From Bdellovibrio sp. (lineage in GTDB: Bacteria > Bdellovibrionota > Bdellovibrionia > Bdellovibrionales > Bdellovibrionaceae): a stretch of DNA of 13,252 nt. Under the pieces are notes generated by a model. That model did not search any database and had not been told where the DNA came from. It worked only from the letters and a program-made list of their open reading frames with translations. Shown one piece after another: positions 7,123 through 12,429 of the stretch. Position numbers and translations under genes: made by a program. The DNA lies in assembly GCA_019104905.1 (NCBI GenBank), contig JAHRXB010000191.1, positions 1-13,252 of the forward strand, written 5' to 3'. Positions within the stretch are counted from its first letter, which is position 1. Every line of letters starts with the position of its first letter.

Positions 7123-7327
7123 GTTTCAGACACATGGATGTGTTTGGAACGCGGGGAGGGTGAGGAAGAGATCGCGAACCATGGAAGGTCAAGAGTCAAA
7201 AGTTTCTCGCAGGAAACAGGAGCAATAGGTCAGCAGGCACCAAGGATTGGTGAACACGAGCCGAAGCTACACTCTAAGAGTCAAGTGCAGGATGCACATG
7301 ATTCTCCGACTCAACTCCCCTTTTTTT
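7123..7327 (+). ncRNA. Candidate CsrB/RsmZ-like CsrA-binding RNA (or structured flgI 3' UTR)
   Basis: Within about 205 bases there are nine GGA triplets, eight outside stems. Three sit at the tip of perfect or near-perfect hairpins: arms 7123-7135/7138-7150 (13 pairs, tip ACATGGATGT, very close to the CsrA SELEX consensus), arms CACCAA/TTGGTG at 7238-7243/7247-7252, and GTGCA/TGCAC at 7285-7289/7293-7297, each of the last two with a bare GGA loop. Further GGAs at 7155, 7164, 7183, 7212 and 7219 lie between them. The first hairpin has two G-U pairs that would be A-C mismatches on the other strand, favouring a + strand RNA. GGGGAG (7153-7158) can pair with CTCCCC (7315-7320), just before seven T's (7321-7327). 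Hairpins with exposed GGA are the defining mark of CsrA/RsmA-sequestering RNAs, and csrA and fliW are in this window. No strong promoter is visible; ATGACA (7091-7096) and TATAGT (7119-7124) are too far apart. It may be cut from the flgI transcript. An alternative is ordinary spacer with chance hairpins. Confidence 0.45.
7278..7327 (+). terminator. Possible intrinsic terminator at the end of the flgF-flgI transcript or RNA candidate
   Basis: GAGTC (7278-7282) can pair with GACTC (7308-7312), enclosing the GTGCA-GGA-TGCAC hairpin, and CTCCCC (7315-7320) is followed directly by seven T's (7321-7327). The CTCCCC can pair over a long distance with GGGGAG at 7153-7158. The T-tract is good, but no compact GC-rich hairpin touches it, so termination strength is uncertain. 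Confidence 0.35.
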
Positions 7328-7348
7328 CTCTTCCACTAAAATTTGCTG

Positions 7349-7524
7349 CTTGTGAGGAAGGTGGGACTCTGCAAAGAGTGGCCGCTTCGGACAGTCCTCG
7401 CGCGGCGAAGTTCTTTTTGGCATCGGTGGGTGCTAGTCTTTTTTCTTCTGAGTTCTATTGCCGATCTTTCTTGGCGCTGCGGAACTTGCGGCAACTCTTT
7501 GCAGAGTCCCACCTTCCTCACAAG
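7349..7524. repeat. Long inverted repeat (31-base perfect arms, 37 with one mismatch)
   Basis: Positions 7349-7379 and 7494-7524 are exact reverse complements over 31 bases. One mismatch (7380 versus 7493) is followed by five more pairs (7381-7385 with 7488-7492), leaving about 102 bases in the centre. Weaker complementarity continues outward (around 7335-7348 against 7525-7537) and inward. As RNA this would be a very stable hairpin; as DNA it could extrude or be the ends of a small non-coding element (MITE-like). I see no convincing target-site duplication and no transposase. It lies between the T-tract after flgI and the ribosome site of the flgJ-like gene, so it is not inside a known protein gene. 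Confidence 0.85.
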
Positions 7525-7592
7525 ACAAAGTTTGTGAGAGAAGCAAAGGGTAATTTTGCGGCGAACGCCCAAATTTCTTTCGGAGGCTGTTC

Positions 7593-8339
7593 ATGAGTGA
7601 CATGAGTGGAGCCTCTGGAAATTCAGGAAATTTTAAAGCCTTTGATTCGAAGTTTATGGGGCGGCCAGTTCAGAAATCTCCGGAGCAGAAGTTGCGGGAT
7701 GTTTCTGATATGTATGAGAAACATTTTTTGCGCGAGATGATGAAGGCGATGCGTTCCACCGTGCATGAGGGTGGTTTCGTTCAGTCGAATCAGGCTGAGA
7801 AAATTTTTAAAGAGCAGTTGGATGATCACTACGTCGAGAAGTGGGGAGAGCGTGGAGGGATCGGCTTGTCCGATATGATCTACAAACAACTCATGGATAA
7901 GTTTGGCGTGATGATGGGAATCAAAGCGCCGGTTGCCAAGCCTCAAGGTCCGTTGCCCTTTGATGCAAAAAGTGAGTACCGAGCGCAACCCTTTCAGCAC
8001 CCTGGAAAAAAACAAGCCGTGTCTTATCGCATTGACGTAAATCGTGCGGAAACGCCGGGTGAGTCGCAGGCAAATAAAGAGCCTGAAGCCGTGAAAGCCC
8101 CGTGGGATGGGGTTTTGCTGGGGAAAAGAGCTTTGGTGGATAACCAGACAATGCTGGAGATAGAGCACGACAATGGTCTTAAAAGCCAGATGGTTTTTAA
8201 GGGGGGAGTGTCTAAAGTTTCGACAGGGCAAAAACTGCAAGCTGGCGACACCCTTGGGTTTTTAAGTCCAGAGGCAAAATCACTCTATTGGACTGTCGAG
8301 CCAGAGGCGGAACCTGGACCAGAAACTGTCTCAGAATGA
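7593..8339 (+). CDS. flgJ: FlgJ-like rod-binding protein with degenerate LytM/M23 C-terminal domain
   Basis: Residues about 32-105 are the rod-binding (FlgJ N-terminal) domain: LRDVSDMYEKHFLREMMKAM, NQAEKIFKEQLDDHY, GGIGLSDMIYKQL. This part acts as the rod cap that helps FlgB/C/F/G polymerise in the periplasm. In enterobacterial FlgJ the rest is a GH73 glucosaminidase; here that is absent. After a Pro/Lys-rich linker (106-167), residues about 168-236 (PWDGVLLGKRALVDNQTMLEIEHDNGL, VSKVSTGQKLQAGDTLGFLS, LYWTVEPE) follow the pattern of an M23/LytM peptidase fold. The metal ligands are missing: the YAHL position reads MVFKG and the HLHFE position reads SLYWTVE, so it is probably inactive and may only bind. 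GGAGG at 7582-7586 fixes the ATG at 7593. The rod-binding call is strong; the tail assignment is inference from pattern. Confidence 0.85.
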   Translation: MSDMSGASGNSGNFKAFDSKFMGRPVQKSPEQKLRDVSDMYEKHFLREMMKAMRSTVHEGGFVQSNQAEKIFKEQLDDHYVEKWGERGGIGLSDMIYKQLMDKFGVMMGIKAPVAKPQGPLPFDAKSEYRAQPFQHPGKKQAVSYRIDVNRAETPGESQANKEPEAVKAPWDGVLLGKRALVDNQTMLEIEHDNGLKSQMVFKGGVSKVSTGQKLQAGDTLGFLSPEAKSLYWTVEPEAEPGPETVSE

Positions 8340-8340
8340 T

Positions 8341-8369
8341 TTGGTGGAACTGTCTCATTGTGGTATTAT
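8341..8369 (+). promoter_or_regulatory. Possible housekeeping-type promoter before flgM
   Basis: TATTAT at 8364-8369 is a good -10, preceded by TG one base upstream (extended -10). Seventeen bases further upstream is TTGGTG (8341-8346), a weak -35. A start near 8376 would give a short leader holding the hairpin at 8382-8401. No sigma-54 or sigma-28 element is visible here. Tentative. Confidence 0.35.
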
Positions 8370-8381
8370 GAAAAGAATAAG

Positions 8382-8417
8382 AGAGTGTGTTTTAACACTC
8401 TGAAGATGGAGGCTCTC
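8382..8417 (+). promoter_or_regulatory. flgM leader with two competing hairpins around the ribosome site
   Basis: AGAGTGT (8382-8388) pairs perfectly with ACACTCT (8395-8401) across a six-base loop, leaving the GGAGG ribosome site (8408-8412) free. Alternatively GAGAG (8381-8385) pairs with CTCTC (8413-8417), which would enclose the ribosome site. The two pairings exclude each other. The GATGGAGG around the ribosome site also has a GGA that CsrA could bind. Regulation is a guess from structure. Confidence 0.25.
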
Positions 8418-8418
8418 A

Positions 8419-8745
8419 ATGAAGATCACTCACAACAAAGTCGGACAAAATTTGAATCTTACTGATTCTGCGAAATCCGATAGAGCCGATGGCATTAAGA
8501 ATAAAGCGGCGGGTTTGACAGACAAAGCCGATGCTCTGACTTCGTCGACGCTTGGTGAATCTTCTCGTGTGGAACTTTCTCCACGAGCACAAGAAGCAAA
8601 GCGCATCAAAGAACTTGCGATGTCAGCTCCTGATGTGGATGAAGCGAAAGTCGCCAAGTTTAGAAAGTTGATCGATGAAGGCAAATACAACATCGATGCA
8701 AAGGCCATCGCGGACAAGATGGTTGACGAGCACCTCGAATTCTAG
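8419..8745 (+). CDS. flgM: FlgM, anti-sigma-28 factor
   Basis: Binds the flagellar sigma factor FliA (sigma-28) in the cytoplasm and is exported through the completed hook-basal body, which releases late-gene transcription. The 108-residue protein has the usual small size and disordered, polar N-terminal half. The C-terminal sigma-binding region is typical: VELSPRAQEAKRIKELA (51-67), PDVDEAKVAKFRKLIDEGKYNIDAKAIADKMVDEHL (71-106), matching the family pattern of DVRxxKVxxLRxxIxxGxYxVdxxxIAxKLL. The ribosome site GGAGG (8408-8412) is six bases before the ATG. It begins the flgM-flgN-flgK-flgL group. Its presence next to a sigma-28-like promoter for csrA suggests that csrA may respond to FlgM export. 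Confidence 0.95.
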   Translation: MKITHNKVGQNLNLTDSAKSDRADGIKNKAAGLTDKADALTSSTLGESSRVELSPRAQEAKRIKELAMSAPDVDEAKVAKFRKLIDEGKYNIDAKAIADKMVDEHLEF

Positions 8746-8763
8746 AGTGCGAAGTTATAGGGT

Positions 8764-8817
8764 GGCATGATGCCGCATTAACTCGGAGCCCTCCGCCGCA
8801 GTCTTGGCGAAGGCGGA
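8764..8817. repeat. GC-rich palindromic sequences in the flgM-flgN gap (REP-like)
   Basis: Three small inverted repeats lie between flgM and flgN: GGCAT/ATGCC at 8764-8774, CGGAG/CTCCG at 8784-8795, and TCCGCC/GGCGGA at 8792-8797/8812-8817. The last two overlap, so they cannot both form. The sequence resembles dispersed intergenic palindromes seen in many genomes, and its nine-base core CGGAGCCCT (8784-8792) recurs before flgK (9379-9387). No T-tract follows, so termination is unlikely. Confidence 0.45.
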
Positions 8818-8832
8818 TCAAGGATGATGAAG

Positions 8833-9351
8833 ATGGACGCAACAGTAGAAAGAGCGTTTCAAAAGTTAGAAGCAAATCTCGAAGAGCTGACCAAAATCTA
8901 TCGTTCTCTTCTCGACATCGTACGCAAAGAAAAAGACATTCTTCTGAAGGCAGATCGCGATGCTTTGGATGAAAGCAATAAACTCAAAGAGGAATTGCTT
9001 TTCAAGCTGCGCGCTCAAGATGCTTTGCGCTCACGTTATGCGATGGATTTGGCCACCTTGGTGGGAGGGGATGTTGAAAACCCTCGACTACTGGAGTTGG
9101 CGCAAAAGCTTGCAGGAACGCCGGCGGCGGATCGTCTGCGCACACAGCACGCCGCTTTGGATATGTTGATCCGAAGAATCACTGAAATTAACAAGGAAAA
9201 TGAAGAATACACGAAGTCGGCATTGCACACGTTGAATGGTGCTTTGGATGACATCAAAGACACTCTCTCCGGAAAGAAAACCTACGGAGGCAAGGGCCAA
9301 TATAAAACGGGCCCACAGGTGTCAGGTAACTTTGTAAGTAAAGAAGCTTAA
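8833..9351 (+). CDS. flgN: FlgN, export chaperone for FlgK and FlgL
   Basis: Cytoplasmic chaperone that binds the C-termini of FlgK and FlgL and delivers them to the flagellar export gate. The protein is a nearly continuous set of amphipathic helices (FQKLEANLEELTKIYRSLLDIVRKEKDILLKAD...) as expected for FlgN, with the conserved-looking pattern of an early L-x-x-L-x-x-L helix and a long second half ending in a flexible Gly/Lys-rich tail. Three in-frame ATGs lie close together (8824, 8827, 8833). AAGGA at 8820-8824 is eight bases before the third and overlaps the first, so 8833 (MDATVERAF, 172 residues) is preferred; 8824 remains possible. The sequence itself is weakly conserved; the position between flgM and flgK makes the call secure. 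Confidence 0.87.
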   Translation: MDATVERAFQKLEANLEELTKIYRSLLDIVRKEKDILLKADRDALDESNKLKEELLFKLRAQDALRSRYAMDLATLVGGDVENPRLLELAQKLAGTPAADRLRTQHAALDMLIRRITEINKENEEYTKSALHTLNGALDDIKDTLSGKKTYGGKGQYKTGPQVSGNFVSKEA

Positions 9352-9387
9352 GGGCGCAAGCCCGCAGTGCTGAAGGGGCGGAGCCCT
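9352..9387. repeat. Paired GGGC hairpins in the flgK leader, one with a GGA loop
   Basis: Directly after the flgN stop, GGGC (9352-9355) pairs with GCCC (9360-9363) around a GCAA tetraloop (GNRA type). A second GGGC (9376-9379) pairs with GCCC (9383-9386) around a bare GGA loop. Further GGAs occur at 9388-9390, 9419-9421 and 9424-9426, the last touching the flgK start. The block shares CGGAGCCCT with the flgM-flgN gap. It could be a REP-like repeat, a processing site or a CsrA-binding leader. Confidence 0.45.
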
Positions 9388-9425
9388 GGAGGCCGAAGCA
9401 GTAACCCACCAGAGATGAGGATAGG

Positions 9426-10835
9426 ATGTCTAAAATCTCGGCCATGATGGACACGGGTAAACGCTCGCTGATGAACTCTCAAACAGCGTTGCAAACCGTC
9501 GGTCATAACATCGCCAATAAATCGACTGAGGGCTTCTCTCGCCAGAGAGTCGAACTCATGACGAACACGCCTATCTCTGAAGGAAATCTTCAAATCGGAA
9601 TGGGTGCTCGCGCAGGTGTGGTCACTCGTGTTAACAATCCCTGGTTAGAAAAGCAGATTCAAAGAGAAGGCATGAACATGGGGTTTCAGGATTCCCGTGC
9701 GGACGCCTTAGGTCGTGTAGAACAAATTTACAATGAACAGACCAATAAGGGTTTGAATCAGTACATGACAGATTTCTTCAACTCTTTCCGTGAACTTTCA
9801 AACAACCCTGAAAGTTTGGCATCGCGAACGATGGTTCGGGAATCGGCTTCGGCATTAACCAAAGACTTCGGTCGAGTGGTTGGTCAGCTCAAAGCCGTGC
9901 AGGAAGACTTGGATGGTCAAATCAAAACAACTGTCGAAGAGGTCAATCAGTTGACCAAAGAGCTGGCGTCTCTGAATGAAAAAATTCAGATGATCGAAGT
10001 GCAAAAGACGCCCGCCAATGATGAACGAGACCGTCGTGATGTGGTTTTAAAGAAGTTAGGTGAAAAAATTGATATCTCTTGGGCCGAGGGTAAAGACGGC
10101 ATGGTCACGGTGACTGCTGGTCGGACCGCCATCTTGGTTTCGGGAGTGAGTTCCTCAGAGCTGAAAGCTCAAGAGACAGACGGGCGCAACCGTGTGGAAG
10201 TTTTCTTCATGGGAAGCGCGGGCTCTCCTGCCAATATCACGAGTCAGATTACGGGCGGCCGAATTGGTGGTGCCTTGGATGTTCGTGATCACGTGATTGA
10301 AGATCTCTTAGGTCATGTGGATAATATGGCCTATACGATGGCGAAAGAAGTCAATGCGGCCCATATCGAGGGATATGATAAAAACGGACGCCAAGGTGTT
10401 TTGTTTTTTGATATGCCTGAAACGACAAAGGGAGCTGCGTCGGTAATCAGCGTAAATAAAACAATCTTTAACGATGTCGGTCGAATCGCGGCAGGTGCTC
10501 AACCCGGAGCTTCTGGAGATAACACTGTTGCGAACGTGATTTCGTCTTTGCAGTATCGTCAGGTGATGGCCGACGGGACGTCGACTTTAGATGACTACTA
10601 CAACACACAGGTCGGACAGATCGGTGCGGTGGTGCAAAGAGCGGTGAAGTCCCAAGAGTCCCAAAAGAACGTCATGAGTCAGTTGACGAATATCCGTGAA
10701 AGTATCAGTGGGGTCTCTTTGGATGAAGAGACGACCAAGATGATTGAATTTCAAAAGACTTACGATGCTTCAGCTCGGTTGATCAAAACGGCCGATGAAA
10801 TGTTGGATACAGTATTGAATTTGAAACGACTGTAA
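9426..10835 (+). CDS. flgK: FlgK, hook-filament junction protein 1 (HAP1)
   Basis: First of the two junction proteins between hook and filament; exported by the flagellar system with FlgN. The N-terminus (MDTGKRSLMNSQTALQTVGHNIANKSTEGFSRQRVEL) is the rod/hook-type domain of FlgK with the HNIAN motif, followed by the heptad-rich region near residues 95-200 (VEQIYNEQTNKGLNQYMTDFFNSFRELSNNPES). The C-terminus (ISGVSLDEETTKMIEFQKTYDASARLIKTADEMLDTVLNL) is diagnostic. At 469 residues it is shorter than the enterobacterial protein of about 547, and the shortfall falls in the exposed central domains. GAGG at 9417-9420 is the likely ribosome site, five bases before the ATG. It follows flgN by 74 bases of structured leader. 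Confidence 0.96.
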   Translation: MSKISAMMDTGKRSLMNSQTALQTVGHNIANKSTEGFSRQRVELMTNTPISEGNLQIGMGARAGVVTRVNNPWLEKQIQREGMNMGFQDSRADALGRVEQIYNEQTNKGLNQYMTDFFNSFRELSNNPESLASRTMVRESASALTKDFGRVVGQLKAVQEDLDGQIKTTVEEVNQLTKELASLNEKIQMIEVQKTPANDERDRRDVVLKKLGEKIDISWAEGKDGMVTVTAGRTAILVSGVSSSELKAQETDGRNRVEVFFMGSAGSPANITSQITGGRIGGALDVRDHVIEDLLGHVDNMAYTMAKEVNAAHIEGYDKNGRQGVLFFDMPETTKGAASVISVNKTIFNDVGRIAAGAQPGASGDNTVANVISSLQYRQVMADGTSTLDDYYNTQVGQIGAVVQRAVKSQESQKNVMSQLTNIRESISGVSLDEETTKMIEFQKTYDASARLIKTADEMLDTVLNLKRL

Positions 10836-10877
10836 CCCAGTAGATAACTGGTAAAGGTATTTTAGGAAAAGGATTGA

Positions 10878-11960
10878 ATGAGAATCGCAGATAAAATGGC
10901 TTTTAATCAGGTGAATCAGAATCTGACGAAGAATCGTTCGGATATGGCTGACTTGCAAAATCAAGCTGCGACTCAGAAGCGTATTAATAAACCCTCTGAT
11001 GATCCTTTGGCTTCGGCACGGGTTTTAGCGGCTCGGACTGAAGAAAAAGGAAACGGTCAGTTCATTAAAAATATTAACAATGCTCGATCCTTCTTAGAGT
11101 TTTCGGATCAATCCTTGGGTGAGTTGTCCGAGATTTTAGTGCGCGCAAAAGAGCTTGCGATCAGCCAGTCGAATGACGCCAGCGGAAATTCAGAAACCCG
11201 CATGGTCACGGCTTCAGAGATCGAACAGATCTACAATCAAGCCGTACAGATCGGAAACCGTAAGTTGGGTGAGCGCTTTATCTTTGGCGGTTACAAAACA
11301 CAAACCACTCCGTTCAGTCAGGCCGGTGAATATTTCGGTGATGATGGGGATATGAAGATTCAAACTCAGAAAGATTCTTTCGTGGCGATGAATATCGCCG
11401 GAAGTAAGGTCTTTTTGGGGCGTGGACTGGGTGGAGACGGCATCGTGCGAGCTAGTTATGATGCTCCCAAAGACGTGGAGCAATTAAAGCAGCACCAGCA
11501 GGAAGAAAACGAAAGAAGCGAGCTCAATCGCGAGATCGAAAATAACTACATTGAAACTCGCGGCCCTGCGTCGCAGCGCCGTCAAAGTCGCTCGGACAAA
11601 CAAGACCCTGTCACCGGGGGCGCAGGCATTAATATCTTTAGCGCCCTTAGGAATTTAGAAGTTTCCTTGAGAACCAACGACAAAGAGGGCGTTCAGGAGA
11701 ATCTGGACACCCTGGATCAGGCTATTTCACAGGTGGTTTTGGCCCGCTCTGAGGTTGGGTCCAGAATTATGGCCGTAAATAATACCATGGACTCCCTCCA
11801 AAAGGCTGTGGTGGATAATCGAGTCACGGCTTCACAACTGGAAGATGCTGATGCTTTCCAGGTCATTTCTGATATCAATAAGACGGATAGCACCCTGAAA
11901 GCGACCCTCGAAACCTCGGGGAAGCTTATTCAACCAAGCCTTCTTGACTTTCTAAGATAA
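10878..11960 (+). CDS. flgL: FlgL, hook-filament junction protein 3 (HAP3)
   Basis: Second junction protein, on which the flagellin filament is built. The N-terminus (MRIADKMAFNQVNQNLTKNRSDMADLQNQAATQKRINKPSDDPLASARV) is flagellin-like, with the NKPSDDP motif of FlgL. FIFGGYKTQTTPF (134-146) is also typical, and the C-terminal helix (VVLARSEVGSRIMAVNNTMDSLQ) matches. The 360 residues exceed the enterobacterial length of 317. The excess includes residues about 195-246, an unusual Gln/Glu/Arg-rich segment (EQLKQHQQEENERSELNREIE, then QRRQSRSDKQD), probably exposed on the junction surface. AAAAGGA at 10867-10873 is the ribosome site. The 42-base gap from flgK has a small hairpin (CCAGT/ACTGG, 10837-10851) without a T-tract, so cotranscription is likely. 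Confidence 0.95.
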   Translation: MRIADKMAFNQVNQNLTKNRSDMADLQNQAATQKRINKPSDDPLASARVLAARTEEKGNGQFIKNINNARSFLEFSDQSLGELSEILVRAKELAISQSNDASGNSETRMVTASEIEQIYNQAVQIGNRKLGERFIFGGYKTQTTPFSQAGEYFGDDGDMKIQTQKDSFVAMNIAGSKVFLGRGLGGDGIVRASYDAPKDVEQLKQHQQEENERSELNREIENNYIETRGPASQRRQSRSDKQDPVTGGAGINIFSALRNLEVSLRTNDKEGVQENLDTLDQAISQVVLARSEVGSRIMAVNNTMDSLQKAVVDNRVTASQLEDADAFQVISDINKTDSTLKATLETSGKLIQPSLLDFLR

Positions 11961-11970
11961 AAATAATACC

Positions 11971-11997
11971 TACAGTTCCGCTTAAAACTACCGATAA
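11971..11997 (+). promoter_or_regulatory. Sigma-28 (FliA)-type promoter for csrA
   Basis: TACAGTTC (11971-11978), an 11-base spacer and ACCGATAA (11990-11997) match the FliA consensus TAAAGTTT-N11-GCCGATAA at 6 of 8 and 7 of 8 positions with the exact spacing. The predicted start, near 12004, leaves a leader of about 17 bases that carries the AAAAGGAG ribosome site of csrA. It begins 11 bases after the flgL stop, so csrA could also be read from the flgM-flgL transcript. Confidence 0.65.
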
Positions 11998-12020
11998 CGA
12001 CTGCAGCAAAAGGAGTTGTC

Positions 12021-12248
12021 ATGCTGGTTCTCACACGGAAGTTGGGTGAAAGCATCGCTATCGATGACCACATCAAAATCAGAGTAGTTCAAATTAAAGG
12101 TAAACAGGTCCGTCTCGGTATCGAAGCGCCCAAAGACACTAAAATCCATCGGGAAGAGGTGTATGTTGCCATTCAAGACCAAAACCAGCAGTCTGCTAAC
12201 GTTCCTGCCGATAAAACTCGCAGTGTAGCTAAATTGCTAAAGCCATAA
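12021..12248 (+). CDS. csrA: CsrA, RNA-binding post-transcriptional regulator
   Basis: Dimeric protein that binds GGA motifs in mRNA leaders and blocks or alters translation and stability; in many flagellated bacteria it controls flagellin. The 75 residues begin MLVLTRKLGESIAI, with the RNA-contact strand LTRK, the central KGKQVRLGIEAPKD, and HREEVY containing Arg44, the key RNA-binding residue. The C-terminal extension after residue 50 (DQNQQSANVPADKTRSVAKLLKP) is longer than in the E. coli 61-residue protein. CsrA proteins that partner with FliW often carry such a tail, which forms part of the FliW contact. AAAAGGAG (12008-12015) is five bases before the ATG. The gene stands after flgL and 181 bases before fliW, in the order opposite to Bacillus (fliW-csrA). 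Confidence 0.97.
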   Translation: MLVLTRKLGESIAIDDHIKIRVVQIKGKQVRLGIEAPKDTKIHREEVYVAIQDQNQQSANVPADKTRSVAKLLKP

Positions 12249-12254
12249 TGGATT

Positions 12255-12316
12255 TTCAGGGGCTTTGAGTCGGGAAACCCACTCCTAGAGCCCTGAAGCG
12301 CCCAGTCAAAGCCCCT
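12255..12316 (+). terminator. Terminator or attenuator-like hairpin after csrA
   Basis: AGGGGCTTTGA (12258-12268) is the exact complement of TCAAAGCCCCT (12306-12316), an 11-pair stem followed after four bases by four T's (12321-12324). The left arm, from TTCAGGGGCT (12255-12264), can instead pair with AGCCCTGAA (12289-12297) with one bulged G. The two folds exclude each other, as in attenuators. A GGG-AAA-CCC mini-hairpin lies in the loop. The T-tract is weak, so partial readthrough into fliW is plausible. Confidence 0.45.
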
Positions 12317-12364
12317 ACGATTTTAATTGAGTCTCCCTAGATTTAGGTCCAGATTTATAGATGT

Positions 12365-12408
12365 ATTCACCATTATACCGGCTTAGTGTGTCTAAAATAT
12401 GGGTGAAT
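12365..12408 (+). promoter_or_regulatory. Stem-loop in the fliW leader
   Basis: ATTCACC (12365-12371) pairs perfectly with GGTGAAT (12402-12408), and two more pairs form inside with one bulged G. It sits 12 bases before the GGAGGA ribosome site of fliW (12421-12426). I found no convincing -35/-10 pair, sigma-54 or sigma-28 element in the 181-base csrA-fliW gap. Role unknown; RNA structure near a ribosome site with GGA repeats would suit CsrA control. Confidence 0.3.
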
Positions 12409-12429
12409 CCTGAGTTTTTGGGAGGATGA

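Noticed and set aside
7123..7327. c-di-GMP (GEMM) riboswitch in the flgI-flgJ gap
   Set aside because: The conserved GEMM core could not be found; the GGA hairpins fit CsrA binding better.
7526..7552. Sigma-28 promoter before the flgJ-like gene (CAAAGTTT)
   Set aside because: The -35 matches 7 of 8, but the -10 at the right spacing matches only 2 of 8.
7072..7596. Frame of 174 codons after flgI as a protein gene
   Set aside because: No ribosome site, rare-codon use unlike the flanking genes, and it is full of RNA hairpins and a long inverted repeat that also opens other frames on both strands. Kept as an open question in the findings.
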